Origin: Robertmurraya siralis
Lineage (GTDB): Bacteria > Bacillota > Bacilli > Bacillales > Cytobacillaceae
Assembly: GCF_005502275.1 (NCBI RefSeq)
Contig: NZ_SWLZ01000003.1
Location: 186,001 to 250,000 of the forward strand
DNA length: 64,000 nucleotides
Direction: 5' to 3'
Each line of letters begins with the position of its first letter. The first letter of the stretch is position 1. The translations under genes were made by a program, and so were the position numbers. Shown in pieces: positions 44,907 to 54,364 of this stretch. Below the pieces are notes generated by a model, which saw nothing but the letters and a program-made list of their open reading frames with translations, was not told the origin of the DNA and ran no database searches.

Positions 44907-44966
44907 ACTCATTTGTGAGATACCTTCTATTTCCTATTAAGCTTCTATACGTAGATATGAAAATCA

Positions 44967-45323
44967 CTATTCTAAATACTTGTATTGAGACTTTTCATCT
45001 TTTGGTGGCATTGGACCAATTTGCATTATTCCTGTTGTACTTTCTCCATAAATATAGCTAGTATTAGGCTCATCCTCAAAAATAACGTAAGCAAGTTGCT
45101 CACCTTTTATAGATGATTCAGTTTTAATTTCTAAAATATTCACCTCACCATACTTTTTTAGAAGATATTCTTCAGTTAGTTTTTCTAACTCATTCAGTTC
45201 CTGATGTTCCTTGTAAATACTATAACCTATTATGCTTGCCACAATCATGATTAGTGCGGCTAAAAATGCAAAAAAGAGAATAACAATTTTTACTTTCATA
45301 CTACTTTTTATTGTTTCTTCCAT
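44967..45323 (-). CDS. Small membrane-anchored protein, DUF3139-like
   Basis: A 118-residue protein with one N-terminal membrane helix (VKIVILFFAFLAALIMIVASIIGYSIY) and an extracellular domain (LEKLTEEYLLKKYGE, VNILEIKTESSIKGEQLAYVIFEDEP) of the DUF3139 type. Function unknown. ATG at 45323 follows AAAGGGTG at about 11 bases; a longer in-frame start to 45353 is less likely. It is single in its transcript. Confidence 0.65.
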   Translation of the reverse strand: MEETIKSSMKVKIVILFFAFLAALIMIVASIIGYSIYKEHQELNELEKLTEEYLLKKYGEVNILEIKTESSIKGEQLAYVIFEDEPNTSYIYGESTTGIMQIGPMPPKDEKSQYKYLE

Positions 45324-45678
45324 AATTAAACATACACCCTTTATAGAAAACAAGAATATCCTTGCTCATGATAAAATTCTATCATAAAATACCAAAAACC
45401 TTTGAGTGCAGGCGTCTGAACTTTGATTGAGCCTGTTTTCACCATGATTGTGCATGTTTCCGACTTGATTGCGCCTTTTAGGCTTGATTGGGAGCATTCA
45501 GACTTCTCTTCTATTGAGAATCTTTGAGCATAACGTCTGAGCCTGCTTTTTTGCAAATAAGTGTGGGTAACACAGGAATATATAAGACGGAAGCGGGGCA
45601 AGCGAATATCCCTTTGCTTGGTCATATTGCTAAAAAAGTGGAGAAAAAATTTTTCTCCACTTTGAACAAGCCTTCTTC
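45324..45678. other. Spacer with degenerate tandem repeat
   Basis: This gap between the DUF3139-like gene and mntR has no supported gene. It contains four degenerate GATTG units at 45425-45505. Confidence 0.5.
45422..45505. repeat. Degenerate ~21-base tandem repeat (four units)
   Basis: Units starting with GATTGNGC at 45425, 45446, 45467 and 45486 are spaced 21, 21 and 19 bases apart, each followed by a T-rich tail. Function unknown. Confidence 0.5.
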
Positions 45679-46104
45679 TTATTCTTGTACTTCATTTTTT
45701 TTCTGTATTTCTCGTAATGCCAGTACCCTGCTTTCATCCTCTTCAAAAAATTGTACTAAGTCACCGATACGGTCGATGGCATTCCAGCTTAAATGGTGTT
45801 CAATGCCTTCCACATCATTATAAATATTCTCTTCCATTACTCCGATTGTTCTAAGAAGCTCCTCAAGCAAATCATGGCGATAAACTAGACGTTTTCCAAT
45901 TTTTTTCCCTTTAGGTGTTAACGTAAATCCTCTATATTTTTCATAGACTAAATACTCATCTTTGTCTAATTTCTGTACCATTTTCGTTACTGATGAGGGA
46001 TGAACTGAGAGTGATTCCGCAATATCTGATACGCGAGCATATCCTTTTTGTTCAATTAATATATAGATTTGTTCAATATAGTCTTCCATACTTGGTGTTG
46101 CCAT
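45679..46104 (-). CDS. mntR: Manganese-responsive regulator MntR
   Basis: A 141-residue DtxR-family repressor very close to B. subtilis Mnt[15 protein letters not shown] opens with the metal ligands D8 and E11, and the second half carries the remaining site around [10 protein letters not shown] (Glu/His cluster). The helix-turn-helix is [22 protein letters not shown]. It represses mntABCD when Mn is high. ATG at 46104 follows GGAGGGTG. It is encoded beside the manganese transporter, with topB between. Confidence 0.96.
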   Translation of the reverse strand: MATPSMEDYIEQIYILIEQKGYARVSDIAESLSVHPSSVTKMVQKLDKDEYLVYEKYRGFTLTPKGKKIGKRLVYRHDLLEELLRTIGVMEENIYNDVEGIEHHLSWNAIDRIGDLVQFFEEDESRVLALREIQKKNEVQE

Positions 46105-46212
46105 CAGTGCACCCTCCAATAATTTTGTGTTAGCGCAAAAGTTTTTTCTATTTATATTCAAAGTTTACTATAGAAAGAAAGGGGATACAAGAAAGAAAAG
46201 GAAGGTTTGCCA

Positions 46213-48366
46213 TTAAAAAATGAATTTAACCTTTTTCTTCACATCATCCCATCCAAGCTTAGCATCAAAGGTTTTCTCTTTGCTCTTAAAGCCGTGGATC
46301 AGCTCTGTGCTCCCTTCAGAAAGAAGGGTCTTCACTTGCTTCTGCGTAACCGATTTGCCAAGAATCTTTTTCGAAATAGTAAAATCACACTTCGTCTTTT
46401 GATAATTTGAACAGCCGTAGAACGTACCTTTATCAATTACGGCGCCGCTACATTTTTTACAGGTTCCTAATTTTGTTGGAAGTCTCCGTTGTTTTCCTGG
46501 CTGTTTTCCAGGAACAAAACCATCAATGAATTCTTCAGGAAATTTCCATTTTGCCGCTGCTTCTATAGTTGTTGAAATAAGATGAGCAATCATTTTATTC
46601 GTTTGCTCCATGAATTGTTTCGGGAGAGCCTGTCCTTCTGAAATTTCTTTAAGACGCTGCTCCCACTTCGCTGTCATTTCAGGAGAAGCTAATATTTCAT
46701 CGCCGACAGCCTGGATCAAGATTTTTGCTTTTACCGTCGCATAAACAAGGTTTTTACGAATATCAATATATTTTCGCTCTTTTAACATCGTAATAATTCC
46801 TGCCCGCGTCGCTTCTGTACCAAGACCTTCTGTTTTCATAAGGACTTTTTCAAGCTCCTTATCTTCAATCTGTTTCCCAGCCGTTTTCATCAAAGTAATT
46901 AATTGTCCCTCCGTATAACGCTTCGGGGGCTGTGTCTTACTTTCCTTTACTTCTATTTTCACAACCTTGCCCACTTCTCCCTTTTCTAATATAGGAAGAC
47001 TCGGATCCTTATCTTTTTCAAATTGAGGAATTACTTTTCTCCAACCTTCTTCTTTTTGAACCTTACCTTTTGATTGAAAAGATGCTCTTTCATCAACTAA
47101 TGTCGTAATGGTTGTATACTCTATAATAGATTTTCCGTAATGGGCTGCGAGCAAACTTCTTGCAACTAAATCGTATATTTTTTGCTCATCAAAACTTAGT
47201 TTTTGCAATATAGGAACCTGTTCAGTCGGAATAATCGCATAGTGATCAGTAACCTTTTTATCATTCACATAGCGAGTGTTATTGATAATTGAAGTGTTCG
47301 GGAGAGGAAACAGTTCTTGATATTCTGGATACCGCTCAAGCTTGCCTAATATTTCAGGAAACATCTCTGCCTCTCCTTTTGTAACATGTCTAGAATCAGA
47401 ACGAGGATAAGAAACGATACCCTTCTGATAAAGCTTCTGTAAAATATCCAATGTTTTCTTCGGCGAAAATTTGAAACGTCGATTAGCCTCAGCTTGCAAA
47501 GATGACAAATTATAAAGAAGCGGCGGCAAATATTCCTTTTTTTCTGTTTGAACATCTGCTACTTGAGCCTTTTTTCCTTCACAGAAAGCAGAGATTTTTT
47601 CAGCCATTTCTTTCGTATCAATTCTCGTATTACCATCCTTCTCCCATTTTCCTTCATATTTCTTTTTACTAATTTCAAATTTAGCTTTTACTTCCCAGAA
47701 CGGTTCTGAAACAAAAGTATCAATCTCATGCTCCCTTTTCACAATTAAAGCCAAAGTTGGAGTTTGTACTCTCCCAACAGAAAATACATCTGAAAAGCCT
47801 TTTTCCTTAAGAAGAATGCTGTAAAGTCTTGAAGCATTCATACCGACAACCCAGTCTGCGCATGCACGCGTATAGGCTTCATAATAGAGATTTCTTGTTT
47901 CGTTCTCTGTAAGCAATGTTTGAAAACCTTCCTGAATTGCTTTTGGGGTTAAGGAGGAGATCCAAAGCCTTTTCATCGGTTTCCGACATTTTGTTTGCCT
48001 GATGATATTGCGAACGATCAACTCTCCCTCGCGACCAGCATCTCCCGCGTGAATAATCTCGGTCACATTTGGATCTTCAATAAGCTGCTTCACAAGCATG
48101 TATTGTTTCCATTTATCCTTGGAAACTTCATATTGAAATTGAGCTGGGAGCATCGGTAAAGTTTGAAGAGACCATTTTTTCCAGTTTGAGTCATATTTTT
48201 CAGGGGGAATGAGCTGTGTAATATGTCCGACTGCCCAGGTGACATATGCTCCTTTGGGGAAGACTTCATTTGGGAGAACTTCGATGTACCCTTGCTTTTT
48301 TTTCATTTTATAAACAGATGCTAACGTTAAACCTTGGTCTGGCTTTTCCGCAATAATGAGTTTCAT
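46213..48366 (-). CDS. topB: DNA topoisomerase III
   Basis: A 717-residue type IA topoisomerase. The N-terminal Toprim part has IIAEKPDQG and HAGDAGREGELI (acidic metal site). The catalytic tyrosine is in SYPRSDSRH. A single C-terminal zinc ribbon (CKKCSGAVIDKGTFYGCSNYQKTKCDF) is visible. It relaxes and decatenates DNA. ATG at 48366 follows GGAAGTGAG. It is separated from mntD by the repeat at 48462-48545 and a terminator. Confidence 0.95.
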   Translation of the reverse strand: MKLIIAEKPDQGLTLASVYKMKKKQGYIEVLPNEVFPKGAYVTWAVGHITQLIPPEKYDSNWKKWSLQTLPMLPAQFQYEVSKDKWKQYMLVKQLIEDPNVTEIIHAGDAGREGELIVRNIIRQTKCRKPMKRLWISSLTPKAIQEGFQTLLTENETRNLYYEAYTRACADWVVGMNASRLYSILLKEKGFSDVFSVGRVQTPTLALIVKREHEIDTFVSEPFWEVKAKFEISKKKYEGKWEKDGNTRIDTKEMAEKISAFCEGKKAQVADVQTEKKEYLPPLLYNLSSLQAEANRRFKFSPKKTLDILQKLYQKGIVSYPRSDSRHVTKGEAEMFPEILGKLERYPEYQELFPLPNTSIINNTRYVNDKKVTDHYAIIPTEQVPILQKLSFDEQKIYDLVARSLLAAHYGKSIIEYTTITTLVDERASFQSKGKVQKEEGWRKVIPQFEKDKDPSLPILEKGEVGKVVKIEVKESKTQPPKRYTEGQLITLMKTAGKQIEDKELEKVLMKTEGLGTEATRAGIITMLKERKYIDIRKNLVYATVKAKILIQAVGDEILASPEMTAKWEQRLKEISEGQALPKQFMEQTNKMIAHLISTTIEAAAKWKFPEEFIDGFVPGKQPGKQRRLPTKLGTCKKCSGAVIDKGTFYGCSNYQKTKCDFTISKKILGKSVTQKQVKTLLSEGSTELIHGFKSKEKTFDAKLGWDDVKKKVKFIF

Positions 48367-48461
48367 TATGGGACTCACTTCCAATTTCATAAAATAAAAT
48401 GCTTTTCCTATTGTACCTTATTTAGATATCTTCGAAAATACATTTCAATATTTTTTCAAAA

Positions 48462-48545
48462 GGCTCTGTTATATGCCGGTGTTGATTTTGGGCTCATTTT
48501 CTCTCTGATTCCGGCAATGAGCCCAAAATCATTTTAACAACAATT
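48462..48545. repeat. Dispersed palindromic repeat, compact complete copy
   Basis: GGCTCTGTTATATGCCGGTG leads into the perfect inner pair GATTTTGGGCTCATT and AATGAGCCCAAAATC (15 bases each), about 84 bases in total. It matches the repeats near 19867 and 44281. Confidence 0.7.
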
Positions 48546-48561
48546 CTATTTAAGAACTTTC

Positions 48562-48598
48562 AAAAAAAGAAAAAAGCCTCACATCTAAATGTGGGGCC
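48562..48598 (-). terminator. Rho-independent terminator after mntD
   Basis: Minus-strand arms GCCCCACAT and ATGTGAGGC are followed by TTTTTTC, directly after the mntD stop. Confidence 0.85.
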
Positions 48599-48599
48599 T

Positions 48600-49478
48600 C
48601 TATGTTAGCTTTAATTTCCTTTGTGACCATCTTTTTGACAATACTCCTTTATGGGGAGCAAAGAAGAAGAAGATGGCAAAAATTACTCCATTCACGGTTG
48701 CCATAGATCCTGAAATAGATACGTCAAGCCAGCTTGCCAAATAATAGCCGATAATCGCAGCCGCAACACCGAGGAGAGCACTCATGATGAGCATGATGTT
48801 TAATTTATCGGTAAGCAAATAAGCTGAAGCCCCGGGAGCAATAAGCATTGCTACCACGAGTATAGCACCGACGCTATCGAAAGATGCTACTGTTGTCATT
48901 GAAACCATTCCCATTAAAATATAATGAATGAGCAGAACAGGAACACCAATTGCAGCTGCCATTTGCGGATCAAAGGAAGTAATTTTTAATTCCTTATAAA
49001 ATAGGATAATGATAAGTAGATTTATAATTAGCACAGTCGTTAACATTAAAAACGCCTTTGGTAATTCTGGCAAAAACCCCCACTTTACAAGATCCCACGG
49101 TACAAAGGTGATTTCCCCCATCAATGCATGGTCAACGTCTAAATGGACATGATCCGCATATAAACTTAACAATATAACACCTACTGCAAACAGAAATGTA
49201 AACACAACTCCAATCGATGCATCTTCTTGTATCCCTGAACTGTGTAAAAGTTGTACAAATACAGCTGTTAGCACACCAATTGCAGCTGCACCAATCAACA
49301 TATAAAATCCATTCAGGCTTTGACTGATAAGAAAAGCTAAGACCATCCCTAATAAAACCGTATGACTGATCGCATCTGCCAGCATGGCTAACCTGCGTAA
49401 AATTAAGAAGCAACCTGTAATTCCACAACAAATGCCTGCAAGTGATCCAACAATTAAAATCCAAGCTTCATAGCTCAT
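48600..49478 (-). CDS. mntD: Manganese ABC transporter permease MntD
   Basis: A 292-residue membrane permease of the metal-type ABC-3 family with about eight to nine membrane helices. It shows the family signatures LRRLAMLADAISHTVLLG and the DHALMGEITFVPWD loop. It pairs with MntC, whose stop it overlaps by 4 bases (ATGA). It is the last gene of mntABCD, which imports Mn2+ (and possibly Zn2+ or Fe2+). Confidence 0.93.
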   Translation of the reverse strand: MSYEAWILIVGSLAGICCGITGCFLILRRLAMLADAISHTVLLGMVLAFLISQSLNGFYMLIGAAAIGVLTAVFVQLLHSSGIQEDASIGVVFTFLFAVGVILLSLYADHVHLDVDHALMGEITFVPWDLVKWGFLPELPKAFLMLTTVLIINLLIIILFYKELKITSFDPQMAAAIGVPVLLIHYILMGMVSMTTVASFDSVGAILVVAMLIAPGASAYLLTDKLNIMLIMSALLGVAAAIIGYYLASWLDVSISGSMATVNGVIFAIFFFFAPHKGVLSKRWSQRKLKLT

Positions 49479-50416
49479 TGATAGCTCTTCCCTTCTTTTC
49501 TAAGCACCAACTCATGCTGAAGACGTTTATTCAAACGAAGTCTCTTTACCCACTTTGTGAGAAGCCCTCTCTCAGGTGCAAACAACAAAGAAATAAAAAA
49601 TATAAACGTTGCTGTAACAACAATAAACGGACCTGTTGCCAACCCCGTGCCAAAAGTACTGAATATGGTTCCGAATACTCCTGAAATCGCACCAAAAACT
49701 CCTGAAAGTACTATCATCCGGGCTAAAGAATCAGTCCAATACCGAGCAGAGATCGCTGGTGTGATCAACATAGCAGCCATTAAAATAACACCAACCGCTT
49801 GAATCCCAACAACAATTGCCGAAACAAGCAATGTTAAAAAAACAAAATTTAATAGCTTTGTAGGCAAGCCTAAACCTTTAGCAAATTCCGGATCAAAGGT
49901 CAGCACCTTTAATTCTTTGAAAAGTAACCATGTAATAACGGTGAGGAGCGCAGCCGCCCCTGCCATAAGTTTTACATCACTGCCAACAAGAGCTGCTGCT
50001 TGCCCAAAGATAAAATCATTTAAACCGCTTTTATTGCCTACGCTTGATTGCGAAACCTTCGTTAAAAGGACAATTCCTAGCCCAAAGAAAACGGATAATA
50101 CTAGTCCTATCGCTGTATCTTCCTTTATAATTGAATACGATGAAATCGCTTGAATACAAAAAGTAGCCAACAGTCCTGAAATCGCAGCCCCAATTAATAA
50201 CGGAAATAATGACTTCTCACCCAAAAGAAGAAAAGTAACGCAAATTCCAGGAAGCGAAGCATGTGCGACAGCATCTCCGATTAGGCTTTGTTTTCTTAAT
50301 AAGGCAATGCTTCCAAGGACACCGCTTGAGATTCCTAAAAGAATAGTCCCGAGAAGAACCCATTGCGTATTGGCATCTGCTAGACTGATTTTAATCACGT
50401 CATCCATCTTCGCCAC
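49475..50416 (-). CDS. mntC: Manganese ABC transporter permease MntC
   Basis: A 313-residue ABC-3 family permease with about eight helices; RKQSLIGDAVAHASLPG is the conserved cytoplasmic helix, and FDPEFAKGLGLP matches MntC. It overlaps mntD by 4 bases and comes 1 base after mntB, so the four genes are one operon. Zn or Fe relatives exist; Mn is chosen because mntR is near. Confidence 0.93.
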   Translation of the reverse strand: MAKMDDVIKISLADANTQWVLLGTILLGISSGVLGSIALLRKQSLIGDAVAHASLPGICVTFLLLGEKSLFPLLIGAAISGLLATFCIQAISSYSIIKEDTAIGLVLSVFFGLGIVLLTKVSQSSVGNKSGLNDFIFGQAAALVGSDVKLMAGAAALLTVITWLLFKELKVLTFDPEFAKGLGLPTKLLNFVFLTLLVSAIVVGIQAVGVILMAAMLITPAISARYWTDSLARMIVLSGVFGAISGVFGTIFSTFGTGLATGPFIVVTATFIFFISLLFAPERGLLTKWVKRLRLNKRLQHELVLRKEGKSYQ

Positions 50417-50417
50417 C

Positions 50418-51173
50418 TCATTTCTGACCTACTAAAATATCACCTTTTTCTAAAAAGGCTAATGTTCCACCATAAGTTTGATGCAAATTTTTTAAAGTAA
50501 AAGTATCTTCTGTTGGCCCTTCGGCTATAACATTTATATTGAGCAAAATAACATGGTCAAAATAATCCTTAACCGTTTGTAAATCATGGTGGACTACAAG
50601 AACTGTTTTCCCTTGTTGTTTCAGTTCATTTAATAACTCTATAATCGCCCTTTCTGTAGCGGCATCAACACCGACAAATGGTTCATCCATAAAATAAATC
50701 TTTGCGTCTTGTGCTAATGCCCTAGCGAGAAAAACCCTTTGCTGCTGTCCACCTGATAGTTGGCTAATCTGCCGAGTTGCATACTCTTGCATACCAACTT
50801 TTTCCAAACAATTCAATGCCAATTCTTTATCCTTTTTTCCCGGTCTTTTAAACCAGCCAATATGTCCATATCGCCCCATCAAAACGACATCAAGAGCATT
50901 AGTCGGAAAATCCCAATCGACCGAACCTCTCTGTGGAACATAGCCAACAACTCGCTCTTTGGCACGATACAGTTTATCGTAGACTCTAACTTCGCCTGTT
51001 GCCTTCGGGATCATCCCTAATACAGCCTTGATTAGCGTTGATTTACCTGCACCATTTGGACCAATAATACCAATCAACTTTCCTTCCGGAACAGTAAAAC
51101 TCACATTTTTCAGAACTGGTTTTTTTTGATAAGCAACTGTTAGATTTTGGACTTCAACTGGATTCATTTCCAT
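50418..51173 (-). CDS. mntB: Manganese ABC transporter ATPase MntB
   Basis: A 251-residue ABC ATPase with Walker A GPNGAGKST, signature SQLSGGQQQR and Walker B IYFMDEPFVGVD, plus the H-loop HHDLQTV. It powers metal import by MntC-MntD. The gene is separated from mntA by 5 bases and from mntC by 1 base. The start ATG follows GGGGGGATGGAA. Confidence 0.94.
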   Translation of the reverse strand: MEMNPVEVQNLTVAYQKKPVLKNVSFTVPEGKLIGIIGPNGAGKSTLIKAVLGMIPKATGEVRVYDKLYRAKERVVGYVPQRGSVDWDFPTNALDVVLMGRYGHIGWFKRPGKKDKELALNCLEKVGMQEYATRQISQLSGGQQQRVFLARALAQDAKIYFMDEPFVGVDAATERAIIELLNELKQQGKTVLVVHHDLQTVKDYFDHVILLNINVIAEGPTEDTFTLKNLHQTYGGTLAFLEKGDILVGQK

Positions 51174-51178
51174 CCCCC

Positions 51179-52105
51179 CTACTGTAATGAGTCTGTGATC
51201 GTTTTGACATTGTGTCGATACATCCCAATATATGTTCCTTCTTCCGTTCCTTCTTCACCCATGGCATCGGAGAATAGCTCTCCTCCAATCGTAACTTCGT
51301 GTCCTTTCTGCTTTGCTCCTTCGATTACAGCATTAATGGAACGCTCTGATATACTTGATTCAATAAATACTGCTTTAATGTTTCTTTCAACCAATAAATC
51401 TACTAATTCTTGCACATCACCTAGACCATATTCCGACTCGGTACTAAGACCTTGTAAGCCCATTACTTCCATGTTGTAAGCAGCCCCAAAATATCCAAAT
51501 GCGTCATGAGCTGTAACCAACACTCTTTGCTCAGATGGGATTTTTGCCATTTCCTCTTCCGCATACTCTTTTAAACGATCCAATTCTGAAAAATAGTCGT
51601 CTGCGTTCTTGGAGTAATATTCTTCGTTGTCCGGATCGATTTCAATTAAACCATCCCTTACTTTTTCAAGAGCTTGCTGCCATAAGGAGATGTCAAACCA
51701 TATATGAGGATCGACCGCACTGCTATCCTCAGTATCTTCAAGTAAACTTCCTTCAGAAATCACTTCTCCAATAGCGTAAGTCGGTTTCTTATCATTAATT
51801 TTCTTTAAAACGTCAAGAACTTTACCTTCTAAATGCAGTCCATTGTAAAAAATAATATCTGCCTTCTCGAGCTTTTCTATATCACCTTGAGTAGCTTTAT
51901 ATAAATGAGGATCAGTTCCCGGTCCCATAAGGCTGATAACTTCTACTTTGTCTCCGCCTATATTTTTTACCCCGTCAGCAATCTGCCCGATCGTTGTTGT
52001 CACCATTATTTTCCCATCAGATTTTTCCACACCAGTGCTTTCATTTGAGCAAGCTCCAAGTAAAACAAGTGAAAAAAACAATAACAGCCTCATTATCTTT
52101 TGCAT
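51179..52105 (-). CDS. mntA: Manganese-binding lipoprotein MntA
   Basis: About 308 residues; cluster A-I metal-binding receptor. Lipobox LVLLGAC gives the lipidated cysteine near position 22. The metal site residues are seen in GPGTDPHLYKAT, AVDPHIWFD, AHDAFGYFG and the acidic FIESSISERS. Start at 52105 (ATG after GAGG) is chosen over 52117, but neither has ideal spacing. First gene of mntABCD; promoter TTGACA...TAAAAT at 52230-52257 stands upstream. Confidence 0.93.
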   Translation of the reverse strand: MQKIMRLLLFFSLVLLGACSNESTGVEKSDGKIMVTTTIGQIADGVKNIGGDKVEVISLMGPGTDPHLYKATQGDIEKLEKADIIFYNGLHLEGKVLDVLKKINDKKPTYAIGEVISEGSLLEDTEDSSAVDPHIWFDISLWQQALEKVRDGLIEIDPDNEEYYSKNADDYFSELDRLKEYAEEEMAKIPSEQRVLVTAHDAFGYFGAAYNMEVMGLQGLSTESEYGLGDVQELVDLLVERNIKAVFIESSISERSINAVIEGAKQKGHEVTIGGELFSDAMGEEGTEEGTYIGMYRHNVKTITDSLQ

Positions 52106-52169
52106 TTCCTCTACCATCCCTTCTTAATTTAAAGCAGTCTGTCCTTACCCACTTTTATTAACCTCCCTC

Positions 52170-52210
52170 ATTTTTTTAAACCTAGGACATGTTTTTTAGG
52201 TCAGGTTATA
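52170..52210 (-). promoter_or_regulatory. Candidate MntR operator downstream of mntA promoter
   Basis: Between promoter and gene, minus strand, AACCTGACCTAAAAAACA then TGTCCTAGGTT forms a loose AACCT/AGGTT dyad with flanking A-runs. DtxR-family sites are often built of such arms. Weak evidence; treat as a guess. Confidence 0.25.
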
Positions 52211-52229
52211 AAAGTTTCCTATACGCAAC

Positions 52230-52257
52230 ATTTTAAGCGTAATAAAAAAATTGTCAA
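52230..52257 (-). promoter_or_regulatory. Sigma-A promoter of mntABCD
   Basis: Minus-strand TTGACA (52252-52257) and TAAAAT (52230-52235) stand 16 bases apart, upstream of mntA. Confidence 0.75.
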
Positions 52258-52711
52258 CCCAAAACAAGTAATTTTTTATTTTGTTTATATGTAGTAGAGT
52301 AAAAATGAGCTTCCTAAAAAAGATTCACGGACTAAATTCGCCCTCTTAAGCGACTTATTGAGAACTTCCTTCTTTAGAAAACATTTGTTCGCTTAATGGA
52401 CTCAGCATTTGTTTGCAGAATTTCTAGACCTGTTCTCCCCTGTTCTGGCGGAGTAAAAAGCAAATGGTTTCCGCCAGTTTAATTTATATTGGCGCTATTA
52501 ATCGGCTTTCGGAAATTGAACTCCCGCAAGTCCTCATCTTTGAATTGGAGGCTTATTTGAAAATGAGTTTCTTTCTTTAATAAGATTTCTCGTCATCATT
52601 TTTCTGTCACCTCTCCAAAACTCTTCATGAATATTCTAAACAAAAAAACTTGAGGCAAATTTGATTAGATCGAGTTTGTCTTAAGTCTGAAGAGGTTGTC
52701 TAAAAAGCCTT

Positions 52712-52761
52712 AAAAAACAAAAAAGGGCCCAAAAGTCTGCTTTCATTGACTTTTGAACACC
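52712..52761 (-). terminator. Terminator after HD-GYP gene
   Basis: Minus-strand CAAAAGTC and GACTTTTG pair around a 10-base loop with extension into GGGCCC, followed by TTTTTTG. The flanking AGAGGTTGTCTAAAAAGCC (about 52691-52709) looks like an insertion-sequence end but no transposase is nearby. Confidence 0.65.
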
Positions 52762-52800
52762 TTTATAAGCTTGAGATTTTAATGTTGACGTTGAAAAAAT

Positions 52801-53772
52801 TTACTTATCCTCTAATATTCTTTCGATTATTAATTGATGATTATATTTTAAATCGACAAGTTGATGTTCTGTTTGGACAAGGCAACGGATCGGATCATAA
52901 GGATTAATAAGGACAATTGTTCCGATGCTGCCATCTGAAAGCAGCACCTTTTTACCAACAAGACTGTCCATCATCTTGTTTAAAAAAGTTAATACAATCA
53001 TCGGATCTAATTTTCCAAACGTATCCTTTTCCATTTGCTTAATAATCCCATAGAACGGGAGGGCTTCATGATATACCTTCGGAGATGACATTGCATGAAA
53101 CACATCGGCAATCGCAACTATTTTTGCAAAATAGCTGATTTGCGGGCCTTTAAGTCCAATCGGATAGCCATTACCATCTTCACGTTCATGATGCTGTAAC
53201 GCTATTAACGCCACATTATCACTAATCCCGTTCGTGTTTTTCAGAAGATTATAGCCATAAACAGTATGATTACACATGATTTCATATTCTGCTCGTGTTA
53301 GCTTTCCAGCTTTATTTAAAATATTCGCCGGGACTAAAGCCTTTCCAATGTCATGTAAAATAGCGCCAAGGATTAACTCCTCTAGGTCGTCATCTTTTAA
53401 TTTCAACCACCTTCCGATTAATGTTGCGATAATGCCTACACCAATTGGATGTCTGTATGTATATTGCTCCTTTTCAGTTAATTCATAAAAAAGGTGATAA
53501 ATATGGGGAATTTCAGCAGCTTGTTTAATGATAGGGATAATTTTTTCCTCTATCGCCCCCAAAGGAATGTCCCCGCCTCCTCTTACGTGTTTAAAAAAAG
53601 TCTCCATTTCTTTTGATGCAGAAGCAATGCTCTCGGTTATTTCAGTTAACATGGCTGAGGTTTTTTTTATTTGCTTCGTCTCCTGTTGATATTCTGTATT
53701 CCATATCAACATTTCTTTTTCGGAAGTTGTCATAGGTGTTTTTTGCCTAGAAAAAGGTTGATCTTTCTTCAT
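52801..53772 (-). CDS. HD-GYP domain c-di-GMP phosphodiesterase-like protein
   Basis: A 323-residue protein with an HD-GYP domain. The HDIGK metal motif, HHEREDGNGYPIGLKG (the GYP region) and the following ISYFAKIVAIADVFHAM segment are intact, so cyclic-di-GMP hydrolysis is possible. The N-terminal about 110 residues are charged and helical with no sensor domain recognised. ATG 53772 has AGGTGAAGGG close by. Monocistronic with the terminator at 52712-52761. Confidence 0.85.
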   Translation of the reverse strand: MKKDQPFSRQKTPMTTSEKEMLIWNTEYQQETKQIKKTSAMLTEITESIASASKEMETFFKHVRGGGDIPLGAIEEKIIPIIKQAAEIPHIYHLFYELTEKEQYTYRHPIGVGIIATLIGRWLKLKDDDLEELILGAILHDIGKALVPANILNKAGKLTRAEYEIMCNHTVYGYNLLKNTNGISDNVALIALQHHEREDGNGYPIGLKGPQISYFAKIVAIADVFHAMSSPKVYHEALPFYGIIKQMEKDTFGKLDPMIVLTFLNKMMDSLVGKKVLLSDGSIGTIVLINPYDPIRCLVQTEHQLVDLKYNHQLIIERILEDK

Positions 53773-53936
53773 CCCTTCACCTACTTTTCCAGTTATTCAC
53801 AATAAAAAAACTCTATGAAAATCTATGAAAATCATAACAAAAAGTGGAAATATATGAAAGAAGAATCAGGGTAAATTTCAAAAAAATCCTTTTGTCTGAA
53901 TTTTTAGTCTACATCTTATAAAAAGGCTTTCATTGC

Positions 53937-53965
53937 TTGACGACTGGGATTCAATCATGTATATT
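53937..53965 (+). promoter_or_regulatory. Promoter and long leader of cspD
   Basis: TTGACG (53937-53942) and TATATT (53960-53965) are 17 bases apart. The start codon is at 54088, so the transcript has a leader of about 115 bases, as is usual for cold-shock mRNAs whose folded leader controls translation. Confidence 0.65.
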
Positions 53966-54087
53966 ATAGACATCATTAAACAGTATTTATTTCCGCCTTT
54001 GGTAACGATTGGCTTATTATAAATCGTTTAATGGTAATATTACTTGGCACTTTTTGTGTCTTTAAAGGCTTAGGAGGAATTTTTTTT

Positions 54088-54288
54088 ATGCAAAATGGTA
54101 AAGTAAAATGGTTCAACAATGAAAAAGGCTTTGGATTCATTGAAGTTGAAGGCGGAGATGATGTATTCGTACACTTCACAGCTATTCAAGGTGAAGGCTT
54201 TAAATCTCTAGAGGAAGGTCAGGAAGTTTCTTTCGAAATCGTTGAAGGAAACCGTGGACCACAAGCTTCTAACGTAGTTAAGCTCTAA
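54088..54288 (+). CDS. cspD: Cold-shock protein CspD
   Basis: A 66-residue cold-shock domain protein with RNP1 KGFGFIEV and RNP2 VFVHFTAI. It binds single-stranded RNA and acts as an RNA chaperone. ATG at 54088 has AGGAGG 10 bases upstream (spacer of T). A longer in-frame start at 54031 would not match the family. The order cspD...ypeQ-ypeP-ypdP-ypdQ resembles B. subtilis. Confidence 0.96.
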   Translation: MQNGKVKWFNNEKGFGFIEVEGGDDVFVHFTAIQGEGFKSLEEGQEVSFEIVEGNRGPQASNVVKL

Positions 54289-54307
54289 TCCAATAAATTA
54301 TAAGCAT

Positions 54308-54340
54308 AAAGGCTGGTGAAATTTCACCAGCCTTTCGTTA
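54308..54340 (+). terminator. Rho-independent terminator of cspD
   Basis: Arms AAAGGCTGGTGAA and TTCACCAGCCTTT are perfect over 13 bases. Confidence 0.85.
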
Positions 54341-54364
54341 TGATTCTGCAACTGCCGCTGCCAT

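Larger units (their letters stand above)
52106..52800. other. mntA upstream region with promoter, hairpins and no gene
   Basis: A 695-base gap. Features are the mntA promoter (52230-52257), a dyad beside it, a CTGGCGGA...TCCGCCAG hairpin near 52445-52480 and the terminator at 52712-52761. Remaining frames are short and unsupported. Confidence 0.55.

Noticed and set aside
45341-45625. 94-codon minus-strand frame
   Set aside because: It covers the degenerate GATTG tandem repeat; the composition reflects the repeat and not a protein.
52691-52709. Insertion-sequence end (GGTTGTCTAAAAAGCC)
   Set aside because: No matching partner end or transposase was found; it may be chance next to the terminator.
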